The notes below the pieces were generated by a model. That model saw only the letters and a program-made list of their open reading frames with translations. It was not told where the DNA came from and did no database searches. DNA of 64,000 nucleotides, from assembly GCA_004556755.1 (NCBI GenBank), contig SFFW01000007.1:1-64000 (forward strand). Reading direction: 5' to 3'. Origin of the DNA: Clostridiales bacterium. GTDB lineage: Bacteria > Bacillota > Clostridia > Oscillospirales > Oscillospiraceae. Position 1 is the stretch's first letter. Each line of letters starts with the position of its first letter. A program made the position numbers and the translations under genes. Below, piece by piece: positions 42,050 to 51,015 of the stretch.

Positions 42050-45000
42050 ATGAACATTATAACTCAGTCAATTTTTAAAAACAGGGAAGCCGCCGCCCTC
42101 CCCGACCTTGTGGAGAGCGGAGGACTTCCTGCGCTCGTTTCCGGACTTTCCGCCGTTCACCGGGCGCAGCTTGCCTCGGCGCTCCGGCAGCGCTTGGGTC
42201 TCCCCATGCTCGTTTTGTGTCCCGACGACGCCTCCGCCGAGAGCTTAAAGCGGGACATCGAAAGCATGACCGGGGAGGACGTCATCCTCCTCTGCGCAAG
42301 GGATTTCACCTTCTACCAGACCCTCGCCGCCTCACGCCAGTCGGAGCAGCGGCGGCTCTCGGCGCTGCTTGCGCTCTCGGAGGGCAAGGCGGGCATCTGC
42401 GTTGCGACGGCAGCGGCGCTCATGCAGCGCTCCGTTCCGAAGGACGTGCTTTCCCGCTCCGTCTGCTCGCTTGAGCTGAGCGGCTCCATGCCGCCCGACG
42501 AGCTGGAGTGCCGCCTCGTTTCCGGCGGCTACACCCGCAGCGACCAGGTCGAGGGACCCGGACAGTTCGCACGGCGAGGCGGCATCCTCGACTTCTTCTC
42601 GCCCGCAGAAGATGCGCCCGTGCGCATCGAATTTTGGGGCGACGATGTGGACTCCATGGGCTACTTCGACGTCTCCACCCAGCGCCGCACCGAGGTTTTG
42701 GAAAGCTGCCGCATACTTCCCGCCGCCGAAACCCTCGTTCCGGCAACGCCCGAAGAAAGGGCGGCGCTGACCGATAAGCTCCGTGCGATGGCGTCCGCCG
42801 CCGAGAAGCGCCGCCAGAGCGAGCAAAGCGCAAAGCTTGCGCAGACGCTGCGGCAGGACGCCGAAAAGCTCGCAAGCGGCATCGCCCTGCCGGACGCCGA
42901 CCGCTATATGCCGCTCATCTACCCCGACGCCTGCGCCGCAGACTACATAAGCCCCGACACTCTCGTGTTCTTCGACCAGCCCTCACGCTGCGCCGAGCGT
43001 GCGAGGGGCTACATGAAGGAGCTGTCCGACGACGTTTCGTCCCTCGCCCGACAGGGCATGATCGCACTCGGTGCCGAGCGCTTCCGCATCGGCTGGGACG
43101 AGCTGTGCCGCCGCCTTGAGGACTACCCCGTCTACATGGCGGACGCTTTCACGCTCGGACGCTACCCCCTAAATCCCAAGACGCTTTGCTCCGTCCCCGC
43201 AAAGCAGTTGCCGTCCTACGGCGGCTCGGTGCGCACCGCCTGCGACGATGTGAGCCTGTACCTAAAGCAGGGCTACGGTGTCGAGGTGCTTGCCGGAGAT
43301 ATGCGCAGAGCGCAGGTATTGCAGTCGTTTTTCAAGGAAAACGGCGTTCTCGCAAAGCTCTCGGAGACCTGCGAGAGACTGCCTCAGGAGGGCGAGTGCC
43401 ACATCAGCGTCGGAGCGTTTTCGGCGGGCTTCGAGTACCCCGGCATCAAGCTTGCCGTCGTGAGCGACGCTCAGCTTCTGCGTGTGCGGGAGAGGCGCAA
43501 GACGAAAAGCCGCAATCTCTCCGACAGGCAGCGCATCGGCTCGTACACCGACCTTTCGCCCGGCGACTACGTCGTCCACGACACGCACGGCATTGGGCGC
43601 TTTGCGGGCATCGTCAAGATGAAGGTGGACGGCTGCGAAAAGGACTACATTAAAATATGCTACGCCGGCACCGATACGCTTTACGTTCCGGCGACCCAGC
43701 TCGACACCGTGGCAAAGTACCTCGGTGCGGGCGAAGAAAAGCAGATAAAGCTCAGCAAGATGGGCGGCGCAGAGTGGAGCCGTACCAAGAGCCGCACCAA
43801 GGCGGCGGTAAAGAGTCTCGCAAAGGAGCTAATAAAGCTCTACGCCGAGCGCTCCCGCCTGCCGGGTCACGCCTTCGCCGCCGACTCCCCGTGGCAGCGT
43901 GAGTTCGAGGACAACTTCGGTTACACCGAGACCGACGATCAGCTCCGCTGCATAGCGGAGATTAAGTCCGACATGGAGGCGCCCACGCCGATGGACCGCC
44001 TGCTGTGCGGCGACGTGGGCTACGGCAAGACCGAGGTGGCGCTGCGTGCCGTGATGAAGTGCGTTCTTGACGGGAAGCAGGCGGCGATCCTTGTTCCGAC
44101 GACGGTGCTTGCACAGCAGCACTATCAGACTGCGGTGCAGCGCTTCTTCGGCTTCCCGGTGGAGATCGGCGTTCTGAGCCGCTTCCGCACACCGCAGCAG
44201 CAAAGCAGGACCCTTGCCGACATAAAAAGCGGCAAGTGCGACATCGTTATCGGCACGCACAGGCTCCTGCAAAAGGACGTACGCTTTAAAAACCTCGGAC
44301 TGCTCATCGTCGACGAGGAGCAGCGCTTCGGCGTCGGGCATAAGGAGCATATAAAGGAGCTGAGCCGAGGCGTCGATGTTCTCACGCTTTCGGCGACGCC
44401 CATACCCCGAACGCTCAACATGGCGCTGTCCGGCATACGGGATATGTCCTGCATCGACGAGCCGCCGCAGGACAGACTGCCCGTGCAGACCTTCGTCATG
44501 GAGCATGACTGGGGCGTTTTGTGCGATGCGATATGGCGTGAGCTGAACCGAGGCGGGCAGGTCTACTACCTGCACAACCGCATCGACAACATCGAGCGCA
44601 CGGCGCTTAAATTGCAGAAAATGCTTGAGGATATGTACGGTGAGACGGTCGCCGTCGGCGTGGCGCACGGTCAGATGGACCGTGAGTCACTCGCCTCCGT
44701 CATGGAGGACGTCGAGGCGGGGAAGATCTCCGTTTTGGTCTGCACGACGATCATCGAAACGGGCATCGACATCCCGAACGTCAACACCCTCATAATCGAG
44801 GACGCCGACAAGATGGGGCTTGCCCAGCTTCATCAGATACGAGGCAGAGTCGGGCGCTCGGCACGGCGTGCCTCGGCGTACCTGACCTTCAGACCCAACA
44901 AGGTGCTGACCGAGATCGCCGAAAAGCGGCTCACCGCCATCCGTGAGTTTGCGGAGTTCGGCTCCGGCTTCAAGATCGCAATGCGTGACCTTGAGATCCG

Positions 45001-45589
45001 AGGAGCGGGAAATCTCCTCGGCGCAGAGCAGTCGGGGCATCTTGTCGACGTCGGCTACGATATGTACCTGCGTCTGCTGGAGGAGGCGGTGCTTGAGGAG
45101 AAGGGCGAAAAGCCGGAGCGCCGTGCGGAATGCTCCGCCGACCTTGCGGTCTCGGCGAACATCCCGGAGAGCTACATCCCCTCCGCAGAGCAGCGCATGG
45201 ACATCTACCGCCGTATCTCGCTCATCCGCACCGAGGAGGAGGCGGACGACCTCACCGACGAGCTTATCGACCGCTTCGGCGACCCGCCGAGAGGCGTGAA
45301 TTCGCTCATCCACGTTGCGCTTCTGCGAGGCGAGGCGGGCAAGGCGGGCATCAGCGACATAAGTCAGAAGGGCGGCGCTCTGCGCTTTATTGTCGAGGAC
45401 TTCGACATGGCGAGGGTGTCGTGGCTGTACGCAAAGCCGGAGTACAAGGGCAAGCTCCGTGTGGAGGCGGGGTCGAAGCCCTGCATAAGCCTCCGTCTGC
45501 CGCCGAAGGCACGCAGCATCGAGGAGGCTCGCCGCTTTGTGGGAGACTGGCTCAAAAGTGCGGAAGCGCCCTTGGGCGGACTCAGATAA
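42050..45589 (+). CDS. mfd: Transcription-repair coupling factor Mfd
   Basis: A 1179-residue translocase that removes stalled RNA polymerase and recruits UvrA. UvrB-like N-part (GPGQFARRGGILDFFSPAED), RNA-polymerase-interaction domain (LSPGDYVVHDTHGIGRFAGI), RecG-like motor with GDVGYGKTEVALRA (Walker A) and LIVDEEQRFG (DEEQ box), and TRCF C-terminal domain. The N-terminus fits the family from this ATG, yet no SD precedes it. Confidence 0.96.
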   Translation: MNIITQSIFKNREAAALPDLVESGGLPALVSGLSAVHRAQLASALRQRLGLPMLVLCPDDASAESLKRDIESMTGEDVILLCARDFTFYQTLAASRQSEQRRLSALLALSEGKAGICVATAAALMQRSVPKDVLSRSVCSLELSGSMPPDELECRLVSGGYTRSDQVEGPGQFARRGGILDFFSPAEDAPVRIEFWGDDVDSMGYFDVSTQRRTEVLESCRILPAAETLVPATPEERAALTDKLRAMASAAEKRRQSEQSAKLAQTLRQDAEKLASGIALPDADRYMPLIYPDACAADYISPDTLVFFDQPSRCAERARGYMKELSDDVSSLARQGMIALGAERFRIGWDELCRRLEDYPVYMADAFTLGRYPLNPKTLCSVPAKQLPSYGGSVRTACDDVSLYLKQGYGVEVLAGDMRRAQVLQSFFKENGVLAKLSETCERLPQEGECHISVGAFSAGFEYPGIKLAVVSDAQLLRVRERRKTKSRNLSDRQRIGSYTDLSPGDYVVHDTHGIGRFAGIVKMKVDGCEKDYIKICYAGTDTLYVPATQLDTVAKYLGAGEEKQIKLSKMGGAEWSRTKSRTKAAVKSLAKELIKLYAERSRLPGHAFAADSPWQREFEDNFGYTETDDQLRCIAEIKSDMEAPTPMDRLLCGDVGYGKTEVALRAVMKCVLDGKQAAILVPTTVLAQQHYQTAVQRFFGFPVEIGVLSRFRTPQQQSRTLADIKSGKCDIVIGTHRLLQKDVRFKNLGLLIVDEEQRFGVGHKEHIKELSRGVDVLTLSATPIPRTLNMALSGIRDMSCIDEPPQDRLPVQTFVMEHDWGVLCDAIWRELNRGGQVYYLHNRIDNIERTALKLQKMLEDMYGETVAVGVAHGQMDRESLASVMEDVEAGKISVLVCTTIIETGIDIPNVNTLIIEDADKMGLAQLHQIRGRVGRSARRASAYLTFRPNKVLTEIAEKRLTAIREFAEFGSGFKIAMRDLEIRGAGNLLGAEQSGHLVDVGYDMYLRLLEEAVLEEKGEKPERRAECSADLAVSANIPESYIPSAEQRMDIYRRISLIRTEEEADDLTDELIDRFGDPPRGVNSLIHVALLRGEAGKAGISDISQKGGALRFIVEDFDMARVSWLYAKPEYKGKLRVEAGSKPCISLRLPPKARSIEEARRFVGDWLKSAEAPLGGLR

Positions 45590-45610
45590 GGATAAGCCGC
45601 CCTTGAACAC

Positions 45611-45639
45611 TTGAATCCTGCAAATTTTTGTGTTATTAT
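45611..45639 (+). promoter_or_regulatory. Sigma-A promoter of the CAT-like/kinase operon
   Basis: TTGAAT (45611-45616) and TATTAT (45634-45639) with a 17-base spacer, just after the mfd stop. Confidence 0.65.
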
Positions 45640-45671
45640 TTTATCGGATAAAGCGTCAAAGGAGGCGGAAC

Positions 45672-46292
45672 GTGAAGGAGCTTTGCTACGATACATGGCG
45701 TCGGCGTGAGCTGTATGAGTTTTTCTCGCCCATGTCGAACCCGTTTTATTCCGTGACCTTCAATCTCGACGTCACGGAGCTTTACGACTATGTAAAATCG
45801 CAGGGGCTGAGCTTTTACTATGCGCTGACCTACCTTGTGACGAAGGCGGTAAATTCCGTCGAGGCGCTCAGATACGCCATGCACGACGGCGTCCCGGTGC
45901 TGCACGACGCCCGGCGTCCGAGCTTTACGGACCTAAAGCCCGGTGCGGACAGCTTCCACATCGTGACGATGGCGGCGGACGGCGATATCGCAGATTTCTG
46001 CCGTGAGGCAAAGCGCAAAAGCGACGAGCAGACCTGCTTTATCGACATGACGAGCGAGAGCGACGATCTGATATTCATATCCTGCCTGCCGTGGATCGAG
46101 CTTACCGCATTCACGAACGAGCGCAACTGCGAAAAGGACGATGCGATACCCCGCATCACATGGGGCAAATACCACAACGAAAACGGCAAAAAAATTCTCG
46201 GTATGTCCGTGGAGCTGAACCACGCCTTCGCCGACGGAAAGCATGTCGGCGATTTTGCGGTCGAGCTTCGGCGGCTGATCGAATCTTTGTAA
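45672..46292 (+). CDS. CatA-like O-acetyltransferase
   Basis: A 206-residue protein of the chloramphenicol-acetyltransferase fold: FFSPMSNPFYSVTFNLDVT near the N-terminus, SFYYALTYLVTKAVN, and the active site MSVELNHAFADGKHVGDF. The catalytic His is kept, but the usual HHAV-DG reads NHAFADG. Trimeric CAT-like enzymes acetylate antibiotics or other small molecules; here resistance is not proven and the relation to drug-inactivating CATs is uncertain. GTG start 45672 with AAAGGAGGCGG. Confidence 0.85.
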   Translation: MKELCYDTWRRRELYEFFSPMSNPFYSVTFNLDVTELYDYVKSQGLSFYYALTYLVTKAVNSVEALRYAMHDGVPVLHDARRPSFTDLKPGADSFHIVTMAADGDIADFCREAKRKSDEQTCFIDMTSESDDLIFISCLPWIELTAFTNERNCEKDDAIPRITWGKYHNENGKKILGMSVELNHAFADGKHVGDFAVELRRLIESL

Positions 46293-46304
46293 GGAGATGG
46301 GCGC

Positions 46305-46901
46305 ATGAATAAAATCATTACAGTCGGCAGAGAATTCGGTTCGGGAGGCAGAGAGCTCGGACGCCGCCTCGCCGAAGAGCTTGGCATCGAGTATTACGAC
46401 AAGGAGATCATCAGCGAGATCGCAAAAAACACCTCGCTGTCGGAAAAGTACATCCGCTCCGTCGTGGAGGGCAAGCCGCACAGCCTCTTTCCCATCACGA
46501 TAGGCAACAGCTTTGCCTATAACACGGACTATCACGTCCGCCAGATTCAGGAGATATTCAAGGCGCAGACCGAGATCATCTCCTCGCTCGCCGACAAGAG
46601 CGACTGCGTCATCATCGGTCGCTGCGCAGACTACATTCTGCGTGAGCGCAAGCCCTGCCGTCTGTTCGTTTACGCCGATATCGACAGCCGCATACGCCGC
46701 TGCCGCAGCAGGCAGGAGGGCGAGAGCCTCACCGATCAGGAGCTTAAACGCCGCATCCTCGCCATCGACAAGGACAGAGCCCGCTACTACAACGACTTCA
46801 CGGGTCAGCGCTGGGGCGACAAGTCCTACTACGACTTCTGCATCAACACCACCGACGTGGTGATAAAGGAGATCGTACCCTACATCGCAAAAATGTTTTG
46901 A
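46305..46901 (+). CDS. Cytidylate kinase-like family protein
   Basis: A 198-residue P-loop kinase: TVGREFGSGGRELGRRLAEE (P-loop), YYDKEIISEIAKNTSLSE, IIGRCADYILRE and RQEGESLTDQELKRRI (LID). It belongs to the cytidylate-kinase-like group common in gut Firmicutes, distinct from Cmk; its substrate is unknown. It follows the CAT-like gene by 12 bases with SD AAGGAGATGG. Confidence 0.88.
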   Translation: MNKIITVGREFGSGGRELGRRLAEELGIEYYDKEIISEIAKNTSLSEKYIRSVVEGKPHSLFPITIGNSFAYNTDYHVRQIQEIFKAQTEIISSLADKSDCVIIGRCADYILRERKPCRLFVYADIDSRIRRCRSRQEGESLTDQELKRRILAIDKDRARYYNDFTGQRWGDKSYYDFCINTTDVVIKEIVPYIAKMF

Positions 46902-46915
46902 AACGGAGAACCGAA

Positions 46916-47251
46916 ATGCTGGAGCTTGATAACGTAAGTAAGTTTTTTGATGCGATAAGTTCCGATGAGGAGCTGAGCCGCCGCATTGAGACGGCGCTTG
47001 CTAACTACCCCGGAAGCCTTGAAATGCGGGAGTTTTTGGTGGAGGACATTCTGTTCCCCATCGCCGAGGAGCTGGGGCTTCCCTTCACGCTGACGGAGCT
47101 TATGGGCTTTGAGGCAAAGCTCAAGGCACAGCGTCAGGAGGAGATCGTCTCCCACGACGACGATCCGGACTTTGAGATTCCCGAATATTCCTACTGGCTC
47201 TTGGACCGAGGCTGGAGCAACGAGGAATCCAAATTCTGCGGCGACAAATAA
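46916..47251 (+). CDS. Small protein with Nif11-like N-terminal half
   Basis: A 111-residue acidic protein. NVSKFFDAISSDEELSRRIE and IAEELGLPFTLTELMGFEAK resemble the Nif11 fold used as leader peptide in some RiPP precursors, but the C-terminal part (DDDPDFEIPEYSYW, ending ESKFCGDK) has no clear core peptide and no modifying enzyme lies nearby. Function unknown. ATG 46916; 14 bases after the kinase gene and before a strong terminator. Confidence 0.7.
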   Translation: MLELDNVSKFFDAISSDEELSRRIETALANYPGSLEMREFLVEDILFPIAEELGLPFTLTELMGFEAKLKAQRQEEIVSHDDDPDFEIPEYSYWLLDRGWSNEESKFCGDK

Positions 47252-47264
47252 TATAATGTATGCG

Positions 47265-47297
47265 AAAACCGCCGGACTCAATGAGTCCGGCGGTTTT
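47265..47297. terminator. Bidirectional terminator
   Basis: AAAACCGCCGGACTC/GAGTCCGGCGGTTTT (47265-47279, 47283-47297) with a 3-base loop ends converging operons. Confidence 0.85.
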
Positions 47298-47304
47298 GCG
47301 CTTC

Positions 47305-47811
47305 TTATTTAAGATTTAGCTTTTCCAGAGGGAGGGCGAGGTACAGGGCGGAGCCCGCTACCATGCCGAAGGCGCCCTGAATCGCATTCATCGGTACGTT
47401 TGCGATGACGCCGTAACCGTAGCCGAGTATCCAATACTCATACACAAAGTAGCCGGCGACCATGAAAAGCTCGGCGGCAAAGGACGCCAAAAACGCATTC
47501 ACCGCAGGCTTTTTGAACACACCGCCACGCAGGATGAGTCCCGCAATGAGCGCCATGAGCGCCTTTATCACAAAGGTGCCGGGTGCGTACAGCATATAGC
47601 CCGTGATGACGTCGGCAAGCCCGGAGCCGATTCCCGCCGCCAATGCGCCCCACAGGGGTCCGAGGGCGAACGCCGAGAGAATGACGAGCGCATCGCCTGC
47701 GTGTATATACCCGCCCAATGGGGTGGGAATATGGGGAACCAGCGTCGTCACGCAGCAGAGCGCCGCAAACAACGCCGAAACCACCAAGGTCTTAGTTTTC
47801 TTGTCCTGCAC
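47305..47811 (-). CDS. ECF transporter S component
   Basis: A 168-residue membrane protein with six helices, the substrate-binding part of an energy-coupling-factor vitamin importer. TKTLVVSALFAALCCVTTLV begins with the helix that docks the T subunit, and TPLGGYIHAGDALVILSAFA, LGPLWGALAAGIGSGLADVI and VIKALMALIAGLILRGGVF are typical. Such sequences often take up hydroxymethylpyrimidine, pantothenate or related vitamins; the substrate cannot be fixed. GTG start 47811, overlapping the preceding gene by 20 bases. Confidence 0.85.
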   Translation of the reverse strand: MQDKKTKTLVVSALFAALCCVTTLVPHIPTPLGGYIHAGDALVILSAFALGPLWGALAAGIGSGLADVITGYMLYAPGTFVIKALMALIAGLILRGGVFKKPAVNAFLASFAAELFMVAGYFVYEYWILGYGYGVIANVPMNAIQGAFGMVAGSALYLALPLEKLNLK

Positions 47812-48385
47812 TGATATTCACCGCTCTTTCTATCCTGATGTTGCGCAGAAGGACCGCAGAGCCGATGCTGCGCTCGTAGATCTCGGGGATTATGCGCCCA
47901 ATGATGCCCTCGGCGCTTTTTCTGCTCTTGAGGGGGCAGTTCAAAATGTGGGTCTTTACCCCGTTTTTATAGTACCTGCACGGTATCTCCTCAAAGCCGA
48001 AGTTCTCGTAAAACTCCTTCGTTGAGTCAAAATTCACCTCGCCGCCTTCGTATTCGGGAAGCTCGATGAGCAGACCCTGCTTGTCACGGTAGCGGTCTAT
48101 GATGAGGTGCAGACTGTTCTCGCGGTAGCCGCCCTCACGGTACCACGGCATGACGCAGAAATAGTTTATCAGCGGGTAGCCGTACATACCTCTGTGCGAC
48201 ACGAAGGCATACGCCACTACGACGTTCACACGGTCGTCGCTTATCAGCAGCAGCTCCATCTCGTCACGGCGCACCGCACTTTGAATGTTCAGATGCGGCA
48301 CAAGCTCCGGCTTGCGAAATTCATACCGCAAAAGCCCGTAGTAGTTGCGTACATCCTTGGGTTTAGCCTTTTTAAGTACCAGCAT
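47792..48385 (-). CDS. GNAT-like acetyltransferase domain protein
   Basis: A 197-residue cytosolic protein. HLNIQSAVRRDEMELLLISD, VVVAYAFVSHRGMYGYPLIN, YFCVMPWYREGGYRENSLHL and STKEFYENFGFEEIPCRYYK follow the GNAT layout (acceptor strand, V-x-P-like VMPWYREGGYG acetyl-CoA turn, F(Y)xxxGF near the end). Substrate unknown. ATG 48385 with AAGGTGACGGA; longer in-frame N-terminus overlaps the ABC gene. Confidence 0.75.
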   Translation of the reverse strand: MLVLKKAKPKDVRNYYGLLRYEFRKPELVPHLNIQSAVRRDEMELLLISDDRVNVVVAYAFVSHRGMYGYPLINYFCVMPWYREGGYRENSLHLIIDRYRDKQGLLIELPEYEGGEVNFDSTKEFYENFGFEEIPCRYYKNGVKTHILNCPLKSRKSAEGIIGRIIPEIYERSIGSAVLLRNIRIERAVNISAGQEN

Positions 48386-48416
48386 TTCCGTCACCTTGTT
48401 CCTTTCGTTTCCGATT

Positions 48417-50144
48417 TTACTGCTGCGCCCTGTAAAGCTGCGCATATATGCCGTTGCGCTCAAGCAGGCTCTCGTGCGTCCCCGTCTCGGCGACCGAGCC
48501 GTGTTCGATGACGGCGATGGTGTCCGCATTTCTGACGGTGGAAAGCCTGTGCGCTATAATTATAACCGTTCTGCCCGCACTCAGCCTGTCGAGCGATGCC
48601 TGTATGCGCCGCTCCGTCACGGTGTCGAGCGCACTGGTCGCCTCGTCGAGAATGAGTATCTTCGGGTTTTTGAGAAACAGTCTTGCTATCGAAATTCTCT
48701 GCTTCTGCCCGCCGGAGAGCATCACTCCCCGCTCGCCTATGTAGCTGTCATAGCCGTTGGGCATCTGCATTATCTCGTCGTGTATCTCCGCAAGGCGGGC
48801 GGCGTTTTCGATCTCCGCATCGCTTGCATCGGGTCTGCCGTAGCGGATGTTGTCACGCACGGTGCCGGCAAACATATACACGTCCTGCTGAATGACGCCG
48901 ACGCTGCGGTGCAGCGACTGCTGCTTTATGTTCCGAACGTCGATGCCGTCTATCTTTATACTGCCGGAGTCGAGATCGTAAAACCTGAGTATGAGCTGGC
49001 TGAGGGTGGTCTTGCCGCCGCCGGAGGGCCCGATGAGTGCAAGACTTCTTCCCGGCTCGACCTTTAAGCTCACATGGGACAGCACCTGCGCTTCCCCGTA
49101 GCCGAAGCAGACGTCGCAAAGCTCGACCTCGCCCGTGACCTTGCCAAGCTCGACGGCGTTCGGTGCATCCGTCACGGTGGGCTTTGTGTTCATAAGCTCA
49201 AGGAAGCGGGTAAAGCCCGCAGAGCCTTGCATATACTGCTCGATGAACATCGCAAGCTTGCGCACAGGGGTCACGAAGGTGGAGACGTACAGCGTAAAGG
49301 TTATGAGGTCTATGTAGTCCATGCGCCCACACATGATGAGCAGTCCGCCGACGGCAATGACTGCGACCGGCATTATGGACAGCGTAAACTCCATGCCGCT
49401 CTGGAACAGTCCCATTGCCTTATAATAATCCGATTTTGCGCTTCTGTAAAGACCGTTTGCTTCGTCAAATTTAACAAGTTCAAGGTCCTCGTTAGCGAAA
49501 GCCTTTGCGGTCCGGATACCGGAGACGCTGTTTTCGATGGCGGAGTAGATAACACCCGTCTTTTTCTTGACCTCGATGTTTGCGTCCCGCATTTTAAGGC
49601 GCTGGCTCAGCGTGAACCAAATGCACAGCGGCAGGAGGATAAGCAGCACGAGTGCAAGCTGCCACTGTATCGTGAACATCAGGATCATTGCGCCGACTAT
49701 GGTGACGGTGCAGATGATGATATTCTCCGGTCCGTGGTGCGCAAGCTCCGTGATCTCGAAAAGGTCGCTTGTGAGCCGGCTCATCACGGTGCCGGTGCGG
49801 TTGCGGTCGAAGTAGTCAAAGCCTAAGGTCTGTACATGGAGGAACAGGTCCCGCCGCATATTCGCCTCGATATGCACACCCATGCGGTGGCCGAGGACGG
49901 TGATTATATAGTACAGCAGCGATTTCAGCAGATACGCCGCAACGAGAATGAGCATCACGACGAAAAAGGTCGTGAACATCCGCTGCGGCAGATAGGTCTG
50001 CATTGCGTTTTTCGAGACGTAGGGGAACACGAGATCGACCGCCGACACAAGCACTGCACAGCACATATCGAGTATGAAGAGCTTTTTCTCGTCCCTTATG
50101 TAGTCCACGAAAATCGAAAGCGGTTTCTTAGTATAATCTTTCAT
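48417..50144 (-). CDS. ABC transporter, fused membrane and ATPase domains
   Basis: A 575-residue half-exporter that should dimerise. Six-helix membrane domain in residues 1-310 (GHRMGVHIEANMRRDLFLHV, MSRLTSDLFEITELAHHGPE); ATPase with IGPSGGGKTTLSQL (Walker A), MLSGGQKQRISIARLFL (signature) and ILILDEATSALDT (Walker B). MdlB/MsbA-like; cargo (lipid, peptide or drug) unknown. ATGA overlap with rnhA. Confidence 0.92.
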   Translation of the reverse strand: MKDYTKKPLSIFVDYIRDEKKLFILDMCCAVLVSAVDLVFPYVSKNAMQTYLPQRMFTTFFVVMLILVAAYLLKSLLYYIITVLGHRMGVHIEANMRRDLFLHVQTLGFDYFDRNRTGTVMSRLTSDLFEITELAHHGPENIIICTVTIVGAMILMFTIQWQLALVLLILLPLCIWFTLSQRLKMRDANIEVKKKTGVIYSAIENSVSGIRTAKAFANEDLELVKFDEANGLYRSAKSDYYKAMGLFQSGMEFTLSIMPVAVIAVGGLLIMCGRMDYIDLITFTLYVSTFVTPVRKLAMFIEQYMQGSAGFTRFLELMNTKPTVTDAPNAVELGKVTGEVELCDVCFGYGEAQVLSHVSLKVEPGRSLALIGPSGGGKTTLSQLILRFYDLDSGSIKIDGIDVRNIKQQSLHRSVGVIQQDVYMFAGTVRDNIRYGRPDASDAEIENAARLAEIHDEIMQMPNGYDSYIGERGVMLSGGQKQRISIARLFLKNPKILILDEATSALDTVTERRIQASLDRLSAGRTVIIIAHRLSTVRNADTIAVIEHGSVAETGTHESLLERNGIYAQLYRAQQ

Positions 50145-50584
50145 TTCAAGGCATATTTGTCCCGCTCCGCCACGGCGAGAGCGTCGCAGCGGTTGTTGTA
50201 TTCGTTCTCTGCATGACCCTTCACCCAGTGACAGTGAAGCTCATGCTTTGCCGCTTCTTTTAAAAGCTTCTCCCAGAGGTCGGGGTTTAGGGCGGGCTTT
50301 TTGTCGGACTTTATCCAGCCCTTTTTCCGCCACGACTCCGCCCAGCCCTTCGACAGTGCGTCGATGACGTACTTCGAGTCGGAGTAAAGCTCCACGATGC
50401 AGGGTTCCTTTAGCGCCGACAGCGCTGCGATGACGCCCGAAAGCTCCATGCGGTTGTTGGTCGTCTCCTTCTCGCCGCCGGACATGACCTTTTCCCTGCC
50501 CATGTAGCGCAGTATCGCACCCCAACCGCCGGGTCCGGGATTGCCGGAGCAGGCGCCGTCGGTATATATCGTTACCGTTTTCAT
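50141..50584 (-). CDS. rnhA: Ribonuclease HI
   Basis: A 147-residue enzyme cutting RNA in RNA:DNA hybrids. Catalytic carboxylates: Asp in IYTDGACSGNPGPGGWG, Glu in RMELSGVIAAL, Asp in LYSDSKYVIDAL, and Asp in RCDALAV. Basic loop AESWRKKGWIKSDKKP is present. Overlaps both neighbours by 4 bases. Confidence 0.95.
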   Translation of the reverse strand: MKTVTIYTDGACSGNPGPGGWGAILRYMGREKVMSGGEKETTNNRMELSGVIAALSALKEPCIVELYSDSKYVIDALSKGWAESWRKKGWIKSDKKPALNPDLWEKLLKEAAKHELHCHWVKGHAENEYNNRCDALAVAERDKYALK

Positions 50585-51003
50585 GCGTTTCGTTCCTGCT
50601 TCTCGTAGCGCTCCTGCATCATGGCGTACTCCTCCTTGGTGATGAGACCGTCCTTAAGGAAGGCGTCGAGCTGCTCGGCACGGCGGTCGTGGTCATGCCC
50701 GGTGCTTGCTCTCATGCAGTCGGAGTCGTAATACTCCCTTGCGGGAGCGGAGGGGCGCATCGGACGCTGCGGCGCTGAGGGAGAACTCTCGCTCTCGCTC
50801 GGTCTTGCGGCGGTGCTTTTCTTTCTTGCAGCTAAAAGCACCGGCACGGCGATTGCAGCGGCAGCCGCAATGAGGATAAACCCCAGGCCGTTCGTCTCCT
50901 GCGCAAGCTCTCCCGCAAAAAAGATCACGCCGATAACTATCCAAAATACCACAGATTTAAGGCAGCCCGCATTGTTCTGTTTGTTCGAGTTGTTGCCGTT
51001 CAT
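50581..51003 (-). CDS. Small membrane protein with C-terminal SHOCT domain
   Basis: A 140-residue protein with two hydrophobic segments (VVFWIVIGVIFFAGEL and LGFILIAAAAAIAVPVLLAA), a Ser/Pro-rich linker, and a SHOCT-like end (AEQLDAFLKDGLITKEEYAM). Role unknown. 12 bases after gyrA and overlapping rnhA, so part of the same unit. Confidence 0.8.
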   Translation of the reverse strand: MNGNNSNKQNNAGCLKSVVFWIVIGVIFFAGELAQETNGLGFILIAAAAAIAVPVLLAARKKSTAARPSESESSPSAPQRPMRPSAPAREYYDSDCMRASTGHDHDRRAEQLDAFLKDGLITKEEYAMMQERYEKQERNA

Positions 51004-51015
51004 GGCGCAACCTCC

